This document shows, one piece after another, positions 1 through 8,806 of a DNA stretch of 64,000 nucleotides. Position 1 is the first letter of the stretch; each line of letters begins with the position of its first letter. The notes below the pieces were generated by a model. That model did not search any database and was not told where the DNA came from. It was given only the letters and a program-made list of their open reading frames with translations. The position numbers and the translations under genes are program-made. The DNA is from Rhodococcus opacus (GTDB lineage Bacteria > Actinomycetota > Actinomycetes > Mycobacteriales > Mycobacteriaceae), in assembly GCF_012396235.1 (NCBI RefSeq), contig NZ_JAAXPA010000019.1, forward strand, positions 62,001-126,000. Reading direction: 5' to 3'.

Positions 1-782
1 TTCCCGCCGGCAAACCCGAGGGTTTCGAGGCGGCCCATGCCAGCGCCGCCGACGCCGTGATCCTCGACCTCGAGGACGCCGTCACCCCCGACCGCAAACC
101 CCGGGCGCGCGCCGACGTCGTCGCCTGGCTCGGCGAGAACCGCCGCGCGTGGGTGCGGATCAACGACGCCACCACCCCCTACTGGGCGGACGATCTGGCA
201 GCCCTGAACGGTGTTCCCGGGCTCGAGGGCGTCATGCTCGCCAAGACCGAGAGTGGAATGCAGGTCGACGCCACCGCCGAGCGGCTCCCCGAGGGCACGA
301 AGGTGCTCGCCCTCGTCGAATCCGCGATGGGACTCGAGGCGGCACCCGAGATCGCCCGGACGGAGGCCACGTTCCGGCTCGCGTTCGGCAGCGGCGACTT
401 CCGTCGCGACACCGGGATGGACGATTCGCCGCTGGCGATGGCCTATCCCCGCTCCCGGCTGACGGTCGCCAGCCGGGCCGCCCGGATCGCACCGCCGATC
501 GACGGCCCCACCCTCGGCACGGACGTCGACGCACTGGTCCGCGCGTCGGCGCTGACCCTCTCGATGGGCATGACCGGGAAGCTGTGCATGACCATCGCGC
601 AGACGGCCCCGGTCAACGACGCACTGAGCCCGTCCCCGGCCGAAGCCGAATGGGCGCGCGACGTGATCGCGGACCTCGGCGAGGACGGCTCCCGGGTGCG
701 GGACGGCAGTGACCTCCCCAAGCTGGCGAAGGCCAAGAAGATCAACGCACTCGCACAGCTCTTCCACATCGCACCGCGGTAA
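1..782 (+). CDS. CitE-like HpcH/HpaI aldolase/lyase family protein (5' partial)
   Basis: This is the C-terminal part of a CoA-ester lyase or aldolase of the citrate lyase beta/HpcH-HpaI superfamily. These TIM-barrel enzymes cleave or hydrolyse acyl-CoA or hydroxy-acid substrates using a divalent metal. The frame is open from nucleotide 3 with no stop, so the gene begins outside the window; the first visible residues are PAGKPEGFEAAHASAADAV, the usual family N-terminus. Visible family motifs are ILDLEDAV, RIND, the metal-region ALVESAMG, and FGSGDFRRDTGMD. The second half (IDGPTLGTDVDAL, GMTGKLCMTIAQ) matches the end of CitE-like proteins. It converges on the methyltransferase with only 9 bp between stops. 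The exact substrate cannot be read from the sequence. Confidence 0.85.
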   Translation, partial: PAGKPEGFEAAHASAADAVILDLEDAVTPDRKPRARADVVAWLGENRRAWVRINDATTPYWADDLAALNGVPGLEGVMLAKTESGMQVDATAERLPEGTKVLALVESAMGLEAAPEIARTEATFRLAFGSGDFRRDTGMDDSPLAMAYPRSRLTVASRAARIAPPIDGPTLGTDVDALVRASALTLSMGMTGKLCMTIAQTAPVNDALSPSPAEAEWARDVIADLGEDGSRVRDGSDLPKLAKAKKINALAQLFHIAPR

Positions 783-791
783 CGACACCGG

Positions 792-1493
792 TCAGAGCAT
801 CTCCAGCCCGGCGGGCTTTCGGCGGACGTGCACGCGGTAGCGCACGTCGAGAGCCACGCCGGGTGTCTGCGCGAACGCCTTCGATGCCGTCTTCTTGGTG
901 AACTCGATACCGAGGACTCCGCGCAGCGCTTCCCGGTCCGGGAATCGCCATCGCGTCTCCACGCGCACGAGGCCGAACCCCTGCGCCGCGAAGAAGGCCT
1001 CGACGGTCGCCGGGTTGTACTGCGGCAGGTCGGCCCGCATCCACTCGCCGTAGGGATGGGCCGTGGCATCGAGATCGACCACCACGAGCGCGCCGCCCGG
1101 ACGCAGCACCCGCATCGCCTCGCAGATTCCGCGGCCACAGCCGGGACCGAAGAAATAGGCGGTCCGCGCATGCACGACGTCCACGCTCGCGTCGCCGAGG
1201 GGTATGCCCTCGGCCGAGCCGTCGATCACGCGGACGTTCGGCAGGTGCCCCACGCGGGTGCGGGCACGTTCCAGCAGCGGCGAGTGCGGTTCGATTCCGT
1301 AGACCCTGGCCGCTGACTCGGCGAAGACCGGGAGGTGGAAGCCGGAGCCGCAGCCCACGTCGGCGACGATGCCGCCCGTCCAGTCCACGGCCCCGCGCAG
1401 GTGCCGGAAGATCGCCCCGTCCACGTCCTGGGCGCGATTCTCGACCTCGTACCACTCCGGCCAGTGCCAGATGTTCGGGCTGGGAATGGTCAC
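792..1493 (-). CDS. class I SAM-dependent methyltransferase
   Basis: A 233-aa soluble methyltransferase of the Methyltransf_11 type. The SAM-binding motif I is VADVGCGSGF at residues 43-52, followed by an acidic strand end (RVIDGSAEGIPLGDASVD) and a post-motif LRPGGALVVVDLDA, all typical of the class I Rossmann fold. It starts with GTG, 10 bp downstream of the cdsA stop, so it is the last gene of the rpsB-tsf-pyrH-frr-cdsA transcription unit. The substrate is unknown. A small-molecule, lipid or quinone substrate would be usual for the fold, but nothing here decides between them. Confidence 0.8.
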   Translation of the reverse strand: MTIPSPNIWHWPEWYEVENRAQDVDGAIFRHLRGAVDWTGGIVADVGCGSGFHLPVFAESAARVYGIEPHSPLLERARTRVGHLPNVRVIDGSAEGIPLGDASVDVVHARTAYFFGPGCGRGICEAMRVLRPGGALVVVDLDATAHPYGEWMRADLPQYNPATVEAFFAAQGFGLVRVETRWRFPDREALRGVLGIEFTKKTASKAFAQTPGVALDVRYRVHVRRKPAGLEML

Positions 1494-1503
1494 GGCAGGG
1501 CGG

Positions 1504-2430
1504 TCAGACGAGGACCGTGAGCACCAGCCACGTCACGAACGCCGACGGCAGCAGGGAATCGAGACGGTCCATGATGCCGCCGTGCCCGGGAAGCAGGGTG
1601 CCCATGTCCTTGATGCGAAGCTCTCGCTTGACCTGGGATTCGATGAGATCGCCGAGCGTGGCGGTGACCACCAGGACGACACCGAGGAGCACGCCGATCA
1701 TCGAGTTCTCGTCGAGGATCAGGGTGACCGTGAGCAGGCTGCCGATGACACAGAACAGCAGCGAACCGAAGAACCCTTCCCACGACTTCTTGGGGCTGAT
1801 CGCCGGCACCATCGAATGCTTGCCGAACAGCACACCCGCCGCGTAGCCGCCCACGTCGGAGCAGACCACGCCGATCATCAGGCACAGCACCCGCCCGGCG
1901 CCGTCGGCCTGCAACACCATCAGCACGGCGAACGACGCCAGCAGCGGGATCCAGGAGGCGACGAACACGGTGATCGCGGTGTCCCGGAGGAAATTCTGCG
2001 GTGTCGCCTTCAGCCCGTGGTCGAACAGCCGCCAGACCATGCAGACCAGCACGGTCCCCGCAAAGGCGCTGAGCACCCCGACCGGGCCGAACGGCCACCC
2101 GAGCCACAGAATCGCCTGACCGCCCGCGAGCAGCGGGATCCGGGGGGCGCTGATCCCGGTCTCCCGCAGGCGCTTGGTGACCTCCCAGGTGGCGACCGCC
2201 ATCGCGACGGCCACCACGCCGATCCACACCAGCGGCACGTAGACGAGGATCAGGATCAGCGCGACGCCGAGACCGACGCCCACGCCGATCGCGGCGGGGA
2301 GGTTACGCCCGGCCTTCGACTTCGCGGCCGGGGCCGCCTCCGGCGCAGGCGCACCCTCGGAGACCGGTTCCGAGGGGTCGCCCTCGGAGATGGGTCCCCC
2401 TGGGGTCCCGTGTTCTGCTGGCACGGTCAC
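1504..2430 (-). CDS. cdsA: phosphatidate cytidylyltransferase
   Basis: CdsA makes CDP-diacylglycerol from phosphatidate and CTP at the membrane, the precursor of phosphatidylinositol, cardiolipin and related lipids. The 308-aa protein has an N-terminal cytosolic, Pro/Ala/Glu-rich tail of about 45 residues. Seven or eight hydrophobic segments follow, then the CdsA signature near the C-terminus (residues about 259-297), including SQVKRELRIKDMG and PGHGGIMDRLDSLLP with its Asp/Lys metal- and CTP-binding residues. KKSWEGFFGS is a second conserved motif. The start is GTG, 28 bp after frr. Location after frr is the widely conserved actinobacterial order. Confidence 0.95.
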   Translation of the reverse strand: MTVPAEHGTPGGPISEGDPSEPVSEGAPAPEAAPAAKSKAGRNLPAAIGVGVGLGVALILILVYVPLVWIGVVAVAMAVATWEVTKRLRETGISAPRIPLLAGGQAILWLGWPFGPVGVLSAFAGTVLVCMVWRLFDHGLKATPQNFLRDTAITVFVASWIPLLASFAVLMVLQADGAGRVLCLMIGVVCSDVGGYAAGVLFGKHSMVPAISPKKSWEGFFGSLLFCVIGSLLTVTLILDENSMIGVLLGVVLVVTATLGDLIESQVKRELRIKDMGTLLPGHGGIMDRLDSLLPSAFVTWLVLTVLV

Positions 2431-2458
2431 TGTCCCCGATCCACTCCTCGTCTCGTGA

Positions 2459-3016
2459 CTAAACTTCCAGTAACTCGGCTTCCTTGTGCTTCACCAGTTC
2501 GTCGACCTGCGCGACGTACCGGGCGGTCGTCTTGTCGAGTTCCTTCTCGGCCCGACCGACCTCGTCCTCGCCCGCCTCGCCGTCCTTCTGGATCCGGGAC
2601 AGCTCGTCCATCGCCTTGCGGCGCACGTTCCGCACGGACACCTTCGCGTCCTCGCCCTTGGACTTGGCCTGCTTGACCAGTTCGCGGCGGCGTTCCTCGG
2701 TGAGCTGGGGGACGGAGATGCGGATCAGGTTTCCGTCGTTGGACGGGTTCACGCCCAGGTCGGAGTTCCGGATCGCCGTCTCGATGGCGCCGAGCTGCGA
2801 GGCCTCGTACGGCTTGACGACGACCAGTCGCGCTTCCGGCACGTTGATGCTGGCGAGCTGCGTGATCGGGGTGAACGCGCCGTAGTAGTCGATTCCGATG
2901 CGATTGAACATGCCAGGATTCGCGCGGCCCGTGCGGATCGATCCGAGATCGTCCTTGGCCACCGTGACAGCCTTCTCCATCTTCTCCTCGGCTTCGAAGA
3001 GAGCTTCATCAATCAC
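2459..3016 (-). CDS. frr: ribosome recycling factor
   Basis: RRF, with EF-G, splits the post-termination ribosome. The 185-aa length is the family norm. Diagnostic motifs are the N-terminal [20 protein letters not shown], the central [20 protein letters not shown], and the C-terminal [12 protein letters not shown] with a Lys/Glu-rich helix that completes the three-helix bundle. GTG start, preceded by GAGGAACAGCC as a plausible ribosome-binding site. It lies between pyrH and cdsA, the standard order. Confidence 0.97.
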   Translation of the reverse strand: MIDEALFEAEEKMEKAVTVAKDDLGSIRTGRANPGMFNRIGIDYYGAFTPITQLASINVPEARLVVVKPYEASQLGAIETAIRNSDLGVNPSNDGNLIRISVPQLTEERRRELVKQAKSKGEDAKVSVRNVRRKAMDELSRIQKDGEAGEDEVGRAEKELDKTTARYVAQVDELVKHKEAELLEV

Positions 3017-3097
3017 GGCTGTTCCTCCATGTCGTTCTGCATCGATTCGTCACTGCCTCTGTTTCGAGAAAACCCTGTGTCGAGCGTGTCACTCGCG

Positions 3098-3826
3098 TCA
3101 TGACTTGACGAGCGTTCCGATCTTCTCACCGGATACTGCCCGAGCGATATTCCCCTCGGTCAGCAGATTGAACACCATGATCGGCATCTCGTTGTCCATA
3201 CAGAGGCTGAAGGCCGTCGCGTCGGCCACCTTGAGTCCCTGTTCGATGACCTCACGGTGCGTGATCTGCGTGTACATCGTCGCGGTCGGGTCGAGGTTCG
3301 GGTCCGCGGTGAACACGCCGTCGACGGCCTTGGCCATCAGGACGACCTCGGCGCCGATCTCGAGTGCGCGCTGCGCCGCGGTCGTGTCGGTCGAGAAGTA
3401 GGGCATGCCCATGCCGGCGCCGAAGATCACGACGCGGCCCTTCTCGAGGTGACGCTGAGCGCGCAGCGGAATGTAGGGCTCCGCCACCTGTCCCATGGTG
3501 ATCGCCGTCTGCACGCGGCTGTCGATGCCCTCTTTCTCCAGGAAGTCCTGCAGAGCAAGGCAATTCATCACGGTGCCGAGCATGCCCATGTAGTCGGAAC
3601 GCGCGCGGTCCAAACCTCGCTGCTGCAGTTCCGCACCACGGAAGAAGTTGCCGCCGCCGATGACCACCGCCACCTGCACCCCGGACCGCACGACCTCGGC
3701 GATCTGTTCCGCGACCTTGGTCACCACGTCGGGGTCGAGGCCGACCTTGCCACCACCGAACATTTCTCCGCCGAGTTTGAGAAGGACTCGATGGAATCCC
3801 GTACGTTCGTTGGCTGGTTCGGACAT
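3098..3826 (-). CDS. pyrH: uridylate kinase
   Basis: UMP kinase, hexameric bacterial type, of the amino acid kinase fold; it phosphorylates UMP to UDP for RNA, DNA and sugar-nucleotide synthesis. I choose the ATG at 3826 ([10 protein letters not shown], 242 aa) over an in-frame start 18 bp upstream because CTGAGGAGAGCA places a strong Shine-Dalgarno just before it. Motifs: [12 protein letters not shown] near the N-terminus (nucleotide-binding Lys), [25 protein letters not shown], and [13 protein letters not shown]. Separated from frr by about 80 bp, and from tsf by a terminator-like hairpin, so it may have its own promoter. Confidence 0.96.
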   Translation of the reverse strand: MSEPANERTGFHRVLLKLGGEMFGGGKVGLDPDVVTKVAEQIAEVVRSGVQVAVVIGGGNFFRGAELQQRGLDRARSDYMGMLGTVMNCLALQDFLEKEGIDSRVQTAITMGQVAEPYIPLRAQRHLEKGRVVIFGAGMGMPYFSTDTTAAQRALEIGAEVVLMAKAVDGVFTADPNLDPTATMYTQITHREVIEQGLKVADATAFSLCMDNEMPIMVFNLLTEGNIARAVSGEKIGTLVKS

Positions 3827-3949
3827 TGCTCTCCTCAGTTCCACAGCACTCGTCGATTTCGACAGCGGCCGAGCGCACCCACGCGCCTACTCGACCCATT
3901 CAGACGGCCATCCTCATCCTGCCTCATCAGGACGGTGGCGGTATACGTA

Positions 3950-3985
3950 GGCCCCGCCGGGCGAGCGCACTCGTCCGACGGGGCC
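3950..3985 (-). terminator. terminator-like hairpin after tsf
   Basis: Arms 3950-3965 and 3970-3985 pair over 16 positions around a 4-nt loop. The two imperfect positions would be G-U wobbles in the minus-strand RNA but C/A mismatches in the plus-strand RNA, which fits a signal read on the minus strand. It starts 15 bp past the tsf stop. No strong U tract follows, so it may attenuate rather than fully stop read-through into pyrH. Confidence 0.6.
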
Positions 3986-4000
3986 ATACGACTCACCCGA

Positions 4001-4828
4001 CTAGCTCGAAGCACCGACCTCGAAGCGAACGAAGCGCTTGATGGTGACGCCGGCCTCGTCGAGGATCGCCTTCACGGACTTCTTGGAGTCCTGCACCGAG
4101 GACTGCTCGGTCAGCACGACGTCCTTGAAGTAACCGTTGACGCGGCCTTCGATGATCTTCGGCAGAGCCTGCTCCGGCTTGCCCTCGGCGCGAGCGGTTT
4201 CCTCGGCGATGTGCCGCTCGTTGGCGACGATGTCCTCGGGGACCTCGTCACGCGTGACGTACTTGGCCTTGAGCGCCGCGACCTGCATGGCGGCACCGCG
4301 AGCGGCCTCCGCAGCAGCGTCGCCCTCACCGGTGTACTCGACGAGGACGCCGACGGCGGGCGGCAGGTCGGCGCTGCGCTTGTGCAGGTAGACCGCGACC
4401 GGTCCGTCGAACGAGGCGATCTTGCTCAGGACGAGCTTCTCGCCGATCTTCGCGGACTGCTCCTGGATGACGGTGTCGACCGTCTTGCCGTCGAGTTCGA
4501 GCGCCTTGAGCGCGTCGACGTCGGCGGGCTTCGCTGCCGCGGCGACCGTGACGATCGACTCGGCGAGCTTCAGGAAGTCCTCGTTCTTCGCGACGAAGTC
4601 CGTCTCGCAGTCGAGCTCGAGCAGGACGCCGTCCTTGGAAACGACCAGGCCCTCGGCCGTGGTGCGCTCGGCACGCTTGCCCACGTCCTTGGCGCCCTTG
4701 ATGCGCAGCTGCTCCACAGCCTTGTCGAAGTCACCCTCGGCCTCAGCGAGAGCGTTCTTGCAGGCCATCATTCCGGAGCCGGTGAGCTCGCGGAGCCGCT
4801 TGACGTCAGCGGCGGTGTAGTTCGCCAT
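4001..4828 (-). CDS. tsf: elongation factor Ts
   Basis: EF-Ts is the nucleotide exchange factor that regenerates EF-Tu-GTP. The 275-aa protein opens with a UBA-like domain ([19 protein letters not shown]) and carries the EF-Tu-contact motif around [17 protein letters not shown], two core repeats, and a C-terminal segment with [26 protein letters not shown] start, preceded by GAGGAGG. It follows rpsB, as in nearly all bacteria, but a perfect 13-bp hairpin lies in the rpsB-tsf gap. Confidence 0.97.
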   Translation of the reverse strand: MANYTAADVKRLRELTGSGMMACKNALAEAEGDFDKAVEQLRIKGAKDVGKRAERTTAEGLVVSKDGVLLELDCETDFVAKNEDFLKLAESIVTVAAAAKPADVDALKALELDGKTVDTVIQEQSAKIGEKLVLSKIASFDGPVAVYLHKRSADLPPAVGVLVEYTGEGDAAAEAARGAAMQVAALKAKYVTRDEVPEDIVANERHIAEETARAEGKPEQALPKIIEGRVNGYFKDVVLTEQSSVQDSKKSVKAILDEAGVTIKRFVRFEVGASS

Positions 4829-4895
4829 GGTGAGCGAGCCTCCTCATATGTCTGTCGGGACGTAAGTCAGGGTAGTACTCGGACCAGACCGTGAA

Positions 4896-4930
4896 ACGGC
4901 CCTGACCAAAAGATCTCTGGTCAGGGCCGT
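4896..4930 (-). terminator. perfect intercistronic hairpin between rpsB and tsf
   Basis: Arms 4896-4908 and 4918-4930 are perfectly complementary over 13 bp with a 9-nt loop. In the minus-strand transcript it begins about 10 nt after the rpsB stop and is followed by a short UUU. It looks like a leaky intrinsic terminator or an mRNA processing/stability element that sets the S2 to EF-Ts ratio. The role is inferred; only the inverted repeat is directly seen. Confidence 0.65.
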
Positions 4931-4940
4931 GTGCATCGGA

Positions 4941-5825
4941 TCAGGCCTCGGTGGAGGGTGCCTCTGCTGCGGGGGCCTCGGCAGCCGGAGCCGCCTGTGC
5001 CTCAGCTGCGGGAGCGGCCTCTGCGGCGGGCGCAGCCTCAGCGGCGGGCGCTGCCTGCGAGAGCAGTTCCTGCTCCCACTCGGCGAGGGGTTCGCCGGCG
5101 CCGGCCTCGGGCTTCGCGTCCTTGTCGGCGCTCAGTCCGGCACGGGCCTGCACGCCCTCGGCCACTGCGGAAGCAACAACCTTGGTCAGCAGGGCGGCGC
5201 TGCGGATGGCGTCGTCGTTGCCCGGGATCGGGTAGTCGACGAGGTCGGGGTCGCAATTGGTGTCCAGGATCGCAATGACCGGGATGTTCAGTTTGCGAGC
5301 CTCGGCGACGGCCAGGTGCTCCTTGTTGGTGTCGACGACCCACACCGCGGAGGGGACCTTGGCCATGTCGCGGATACCACCGAGAGTGCGGTCCAGCTTG
5401 GTCATCTCACGCGTGAGCATGAGGATTTCCTTCTTGGTGCGACCCTCGAAGCCACCGGTCTGCTCCATGGCCTCGAGCTCCTTGAGGCGGAGAAGACGCT
5501 TGTGGACGGTGGTGAAGTTGGTGAGCATGCCGCCGAGCCAACGCTGGTTGACGTAGGGCATCCCGACGCGAGTGGCCTCGGCCGCGATGGACTCCTGGGC
5601 CTGCTTCTTGGTGCCGACGAAGAGGACGGTGCCGCCGTGGGCAACGGTCTCCTTGACGAACTCGTACGCCTTGTCGATGTACGTCAGCGTCTGCTGCAAG
5701 TCGATGATGTAGATGCCGTTGCGGTCGGTGAAGATGAAACGCTTCATCTTCGGGTTCCAACGACGGGTCTGGTGACCGAAGTGCGTGCCGCTGTCGAGCA
5801 GCTGCTTCATTGTTACGACAGCCAT
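4941..5825 (-). CDS. rpsB: 30S ribosomal protein uS2
   Basis: S2 of the small subunit. I place the start at the ATG at 5825 ([19 protein letters not shown], 294 aa), preceded by AAAGAGAG; an upstream ATG at 5846 is possible but not needed. Motifs: [64 protein letters not shown]. The last 45 residues are an Ala/Pro/Glu repeat tail ([13 protein letters not shown] and similar) not needed for the fold, a common actinobacterial extension. First gene of the operon, with a long folded leader upstream. Confidence 0.97.
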   Translation of the reverse strand: MAVVTMKQLLDSGTHFGHQTRRWNPKMKRFIFTDRNGIYIIDLQQTLTYIDKAYEFVKETVAHGGTVLFVGTKKQAQESIAAEATRVGMPYVNQRWLGGMLTNFTTVHKRLLRLKELEAMEQTGGFEGRTKKEILMLTREMTKLDRTLGGIRDMAKVPSAVWVVDTNKEHLAVAEARKLNIPVIAILDTNCDPDLVDYPIPGNDDAIRSAALLTKVVASAVAEGVQARAGLSADKDAKPEAGAGEPLAEWEQELLSQAAPAAEAAPAAEAAPAAEAQAAPAAEAPAAEAPSTEA

Positions 5826-5839
5826 GGCTGTGTATCTCT

Positions 5840-5996
5840 CTTTCATTGCCGGTTGATGCAGAGCGTCTCGAGACGCTCCACCCTGGCGCCCGCAGACCAT
5901 CGGACTCACACCGAGATGCGAGACCAGCCGATGGCCGATAACCTGCGCGGGCGCGCGAAGTCGGACTGTGGGAGCACAGACCGCTCGATCAGTGTA
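5840..5996 (-). promoter_or_regulatory. structured 5' leader and candidate promoter of rpsB
   Basis: The rpsB upstream region contains nested complementary segments. An 18-bp palindrome lies at 5861-5878, close to the ribosome-binding site. An outer pair joins 5886-5893 to 5947-5954 (GCGCCCGC/GCGGGCGC), and an inner pair joins 5897-5903 to 5928-5934 (CCATCGG/CCGATGG). A TACACT hexamer on the minus strand (5991-5996) could be the -10 element, making the leader about 160 nt. The arrangement resembles autoregulatory ribosomal-protein leaders, in which S2 would repress its own operon; that role is inference. The rest of the 318-bp gap up to 6143 shows nothing else I can name. Confidence 0.45.
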
Positions 5997-6143
5997 CGGC
6001 CTCCTCGCCGAACGCCCTAACCGCCCCTGCCACACGGCGGCCGCGCGTGCAAGGGTTTTGCGGGATCTGTGGACAAAGCGCATTCGATCCACATTCTCGC
6101 CCACTGCCCGATCATCGACCCGGACGTGCGGGATCGTTCATCC

Positions 6144-6671
6144 ATGACGAAGTTCGGGGCGCTTCTGCGGGCGCTCACGGCGACGGCCACGGCGTCCACG
6201 CTGCTGACCGCCGCGGCGCTCGTCGCCCCGCCCGCCGATGCCGCGCCGAGCGGCGACTTCGACTGGCCGCTGCACCCACGACCGCGGGTGGTCCGGGCGT
6301 TCGACAACCCCGAGCACGACTGGCTTCCCGGCCATCGCGGCGTGGATCTGGGTGGCGTGCCCGACGAGGCCGTCCTGTCGGCAGGTGCGGGTGTGGTGGT
6401 GTTCGCCGGCACGGTGGCCGGCAAGCCCGTCGTCTCCGTCGACCACCCGGGTGGGCTCCGCACCACGTACGAACCGGTGACCGCCCGGGTCACCCCCGGG
6501 CAGCGCGTGGGGCGCGGGACCGTCGTCGGCACGCTCGAACCCGGGCACCCGGGCTGCATCGCACCCGTCGCCGCGTGCCTGCACTGGGGTCTTCGCCGCG
6601 ACCGCGAATACCTCGACCCGCTCGGACTCGTCCGCGTGACTCCGGTACGGCTCGAACCCGTCGGCGGCTAG
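6144..6671 (+). CDS. secreted M23-family metallopeptidase (LytM-like)
   Basis: A predicted zinc endopeptidase, or a pseudo-enzyme regulator, acting on peptidoglycan outside the membrane. I start at ATG 6144 (MTKFGALLRA), giving 175 aa. The N-terminus has a basic residue, an Ala/Leu/Thr-rich hydrophobic core (residues 6-30) and an ADA-AP signal-peptidase site near residue 33. The M23 zinc motif H-x3-D appears as GHRGVDLGG (H64, D68), and the second motif is CLHWGLRR near residue 150, with HWG in place of the usual HxH. The domain fills almost the whole mature protein. It corresponds in position to a peptidase next to rpsB in mycobacteria (from memory). Confidence 0.85.
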   Translation: MTKFGALLRALTATATASTLLTAAALVAPPADAAPSGDFDWPLHPRPRVVRAFDNPEHDWLPGHRGVDLGGVPDEAVLSAGAGVVVFAGTVAGKPVVSVDHPGGLRTTYEPVTARVTPGQRVGRGTVVGTLEPGHPGCIAPVAACLHWGLRRDREYLDPLGLVRVTPVRLEPVGG

Positions 6672-7756
6672 CGCCACTCTGCGACGGCGTGCCTGCCTGC
6701 CGACTCCGGGAAGTCGTCCGCGACCATCGCCGCGAGTTCGACGAACGCCTTCCGCGTCGCTGGGCGCAGCAGATCCAGATCCACCACCGAACCCTCGGCG
6801 AGGTGCTCGTCGAACGGCACCACCTTCACGGCCCGGCACCGGAGCAGGAAGTGATTGGTCAGTTCCGTCATGTCGATCGTGCTCGAGCCGGGCCGGGCGG
6901 CGCTGATCACGACGACCGTCCGCGAGACCAGGTGCCCGTAACCGTGGTGCTGCAACCAGTCCAGCGTGGCGGCGGCACTGCGGGCGCCGTCTATTGCCGG
7001 CGAGCTCACCAGCACCAGGGAGTTGGCGAGTTGCAGAACACCGTTCATCGCCGAATGCATGATGCCGGTGCCGCAGTCGGTGAGGATGATGTTGTAGTAC
7101 ACCTGCAGGATGTCGATCACCCGCCGGTAGTCGTCCTCGCTGAACGCCTCGGAGATCGCCGGGTCCTGTTCGCTCGCGAGCACCTCGAGACGGCTCGGCG
7201 CCTGCGACGTGTGGGCCCGTACATCCGAGTAACGCCGGATGGTCGACTCCGCCGCGATGAGATCGCGGACGGTCGAATGCGTCTGCAGCGGCACGCGTTG
7301 CGCGAGTGTCCCGAAGTCGGGGTTGGCGTCGACGGCGATCACACAGTCGCCGCGCAGTGACGCGAACGTCGATCCCAGCCCGATCGTGGTCGTCGTCTTG
7401 CCGACGCCGCCCTTCAAGGACAGGAATGCAATTCGATAGTCCCCCTGGATCGGCTGCCGGATGCGGTCGAGCAGTGCCGCTTCGCGCGCCTCACCTGCCG
7501 ACTCCCCCGGATTCACCGATCCGCCTGTGAGCCGGTGCAGTCCGCGCCGCCACCCTCGGCTCGGCGCCTTGCGTGCCCGTTCGAGGAGAGCATCCGCCAC
7601 CAGATCCTGACTGGTCACCTGATGCCGGCTCGGCTCCGGGGCGGGACCGTCCCAGGATTGCTGCCCCCACGGATCTGCCGCGGTGTCGCCCACCGGGGCG
7701 CCGCCACCATCGTTCAGCCAGGACGGCTGCGGTCGAGTCAAGTCTTCGCGGTCCAC
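6668..7756 (-). CDS. MinD/ParA-like P-loop ATPase
   Basis: A 362-aa ATPase of the deviant Walker A (SIMIBI) class. Start chosen at GTG 7756, preceded by GGGGGAAGTA. Residues 1-105 are low-complexity, Pro/Gly/Asp- and Arg-rich and probably disordered. The ATPase domain starts at about 106, with LSLKGGVGKTTTT (Walker A 115-122), VIAVDANPDFGTLAQRVP (switch I region) and ILTDCGTGIMHSAM (Walker B). Such proteins with a disordered N-terminus are common in Actinobacteria, some near type VII secretion genes, but no such genes are nearby and there is no ParB partner. Its role here is unknown. It converges on the M23 gene, sharing three bases of a CTAG. Confidence 0.8.
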   Translation of the reverse strand: MDREDLTRPQPSWLNDGGGAPVGDTAADPWGQQSWDGPAPEPSRHQVTSQDLVADALLERARKAPSRGWRRGLHRLTGGSVNPGESAGEAREAALLDRIRQPIQGDYRIAFLSLKGGVGKTTTTIGLGSTFASLRGDCVIAVDANPDFGTLAQRVPLQTHSTVRDLIAAESTIRRYSDVRAHTSQAPSRLEVLASEQDPAISEAFSEDDYRRVIDILQVYYNIILTDCGTGIMHSAMNGVLQLANSLVLVSSPAIDGARSAAATLDWLQHHGYGHLVSRTVVVISAARPGSSTIDMTELTNHFLLRCRAVKVVPFDEHLAEGSVVDLDLLRPATRKAFVELAAMVADDFPESAGRHAVAEWR

Positions 7757-7818
7757 TACTTCCCCCGGGATAGTGCAGAAATAACTGCAGATTCGTGGCG
7801 CGACGCTACCAAACCGAG

Positions 7819-8745
7819 TCAGGCCCGGGGATGCGCCTGATCGTGCACCGCGCGGAGCCTCGCGACGGACACGTGCGTGTAGAGCTGGGTGGTCGCGAGG
7901 CTCGCGTGCCCGAGGAGTTCCTGCACGACGCGCAGGTCCGCTCCGCCTTCGAGGAGGTGTGTCGCGGCCGTGTGGCGCAGGCCGTGCGGGCTCAGGTTCG
8001 GTGCGCCGGGGACCGCGGACAGGACCTCGTGGACGACGCTGCGCGCCTGCCGCTGGTCCAGACGCTTCCCTCGTTTGCCCAGGAGTAGCGCCTGCCCGGA
8101 ACTGTCCGTCGCGACAGCGGGCCTGCCGACGTGCAACCAGAGGTCCACGGCGTCCGCGGCCGGTTTCCCATACGGCACGGAGCGCTCCTTGTCTCCCTTG
8201 CCGATCACACGCAGCAGCCACCGCTCGCGATCCACCGAACCGAGGTCGAGGCCGCACAGTTCCCCCACCCGTATTCCCGTCGCGTAGAGCAGTTCCACGA
8301 TGAGACGGTCGCGCAGGGCGATCGGATCGTTCTGCTGCGCGCCCGATTCGGCGGCATCCATCACATCGGCCGCCTGCGACTGCCGCAGCACCGGGGGCAG
8401 CGTGCGGTGGGCCTTCGCGGCACCCAGCCGGGCGCCTGGATCGGTGGCGATACGCCGGGTCCGCAGCAGCCAGGCTGTGAAGTTGCGCACCGACGACGTC
8501 CGCCGGGCGAGGGTCGTCCGGGCGATGCCGGCCGCGGACTGGCCCGCGAGCCACGACCGCAGTACCTGGATGTCGAGCTCGCCGAGGTGTGCCTCCGGTG
8601 ACGTCGACAACCAGTGCTGCAGCAGCGACTTCGCGTCCGCGACGTACGCCTTCACGGTGTGCTGCGATCGGCCGCGTTCGAGCCCGAGATGCCGCGCGTA
8701 CTCCTCGAGTACCAGCTCCAACGGTGCCGGCAGGTCGCTGCTCAT
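7819..8745 (-). CDS. xerC: tyrosine recombinase XerC
   Basis: Site-specific recombinase that, with XerD, resolves chromosome dimers at dif. With the ATG at 8745 ([10 protein letters not shown]) the protein is 308 aa; a TTG 36 bp upstream would add 12 residues, and neither start has a good ribosome-binding site. The N-terminal SAM-like DNA-binding domain covers residues 5-95. All catalytic residues are present: R159 (ATGIRVGEL), K183 (GKGDKE), H254 and R257 ([15 protein letters not shown]), H280 ([11 protein letters not shown]) and nucleophile Y289 (LYTH). It lies in the dprA neighbourhood, as in mycobacteria. Confidence 0.93.
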   Translation of the reverse strand: MSSDLPAPLELVLEEYARHLGLERGRSQHTVKAYVADAKSLLQHWLSTSPEAHLGELDIQVLRSWLAGQSAAGIARTTLARRTSSVRNFTAWLLRTRRIATDPGARLGAAKAHRTLPPVLRQSQAADVMDAAESGAQQNDPIALRDRLIVELLYATGIRVGELCGLDLGSVDRERWLLRVIGKGDKERSVPYGKPAADAVDLWLHVGRPAVATDSSGQALLLGKRGKRLDQRQARSVVHEVLSAVPGAPNLSPHGLRHTAATHLLEGGADLRVVQELLGHASLATTQLYTHVSVARLRAVHDQAHPRA

Positions 8746-8806
8746 AAAGGCAACAGTCGACTCGGGCGGGAGATAAATCAAGCAGCCGCGCCGCTAGAGT
8801 TCTTTT

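Noticed and set aside
6668..6671. CTAG shared by two convergent stop codons (M23 peptidase and ATPase)
   Set aside because: The palindrome naturally gives stops on both strands; three-base convergent overlap is unremarkable.
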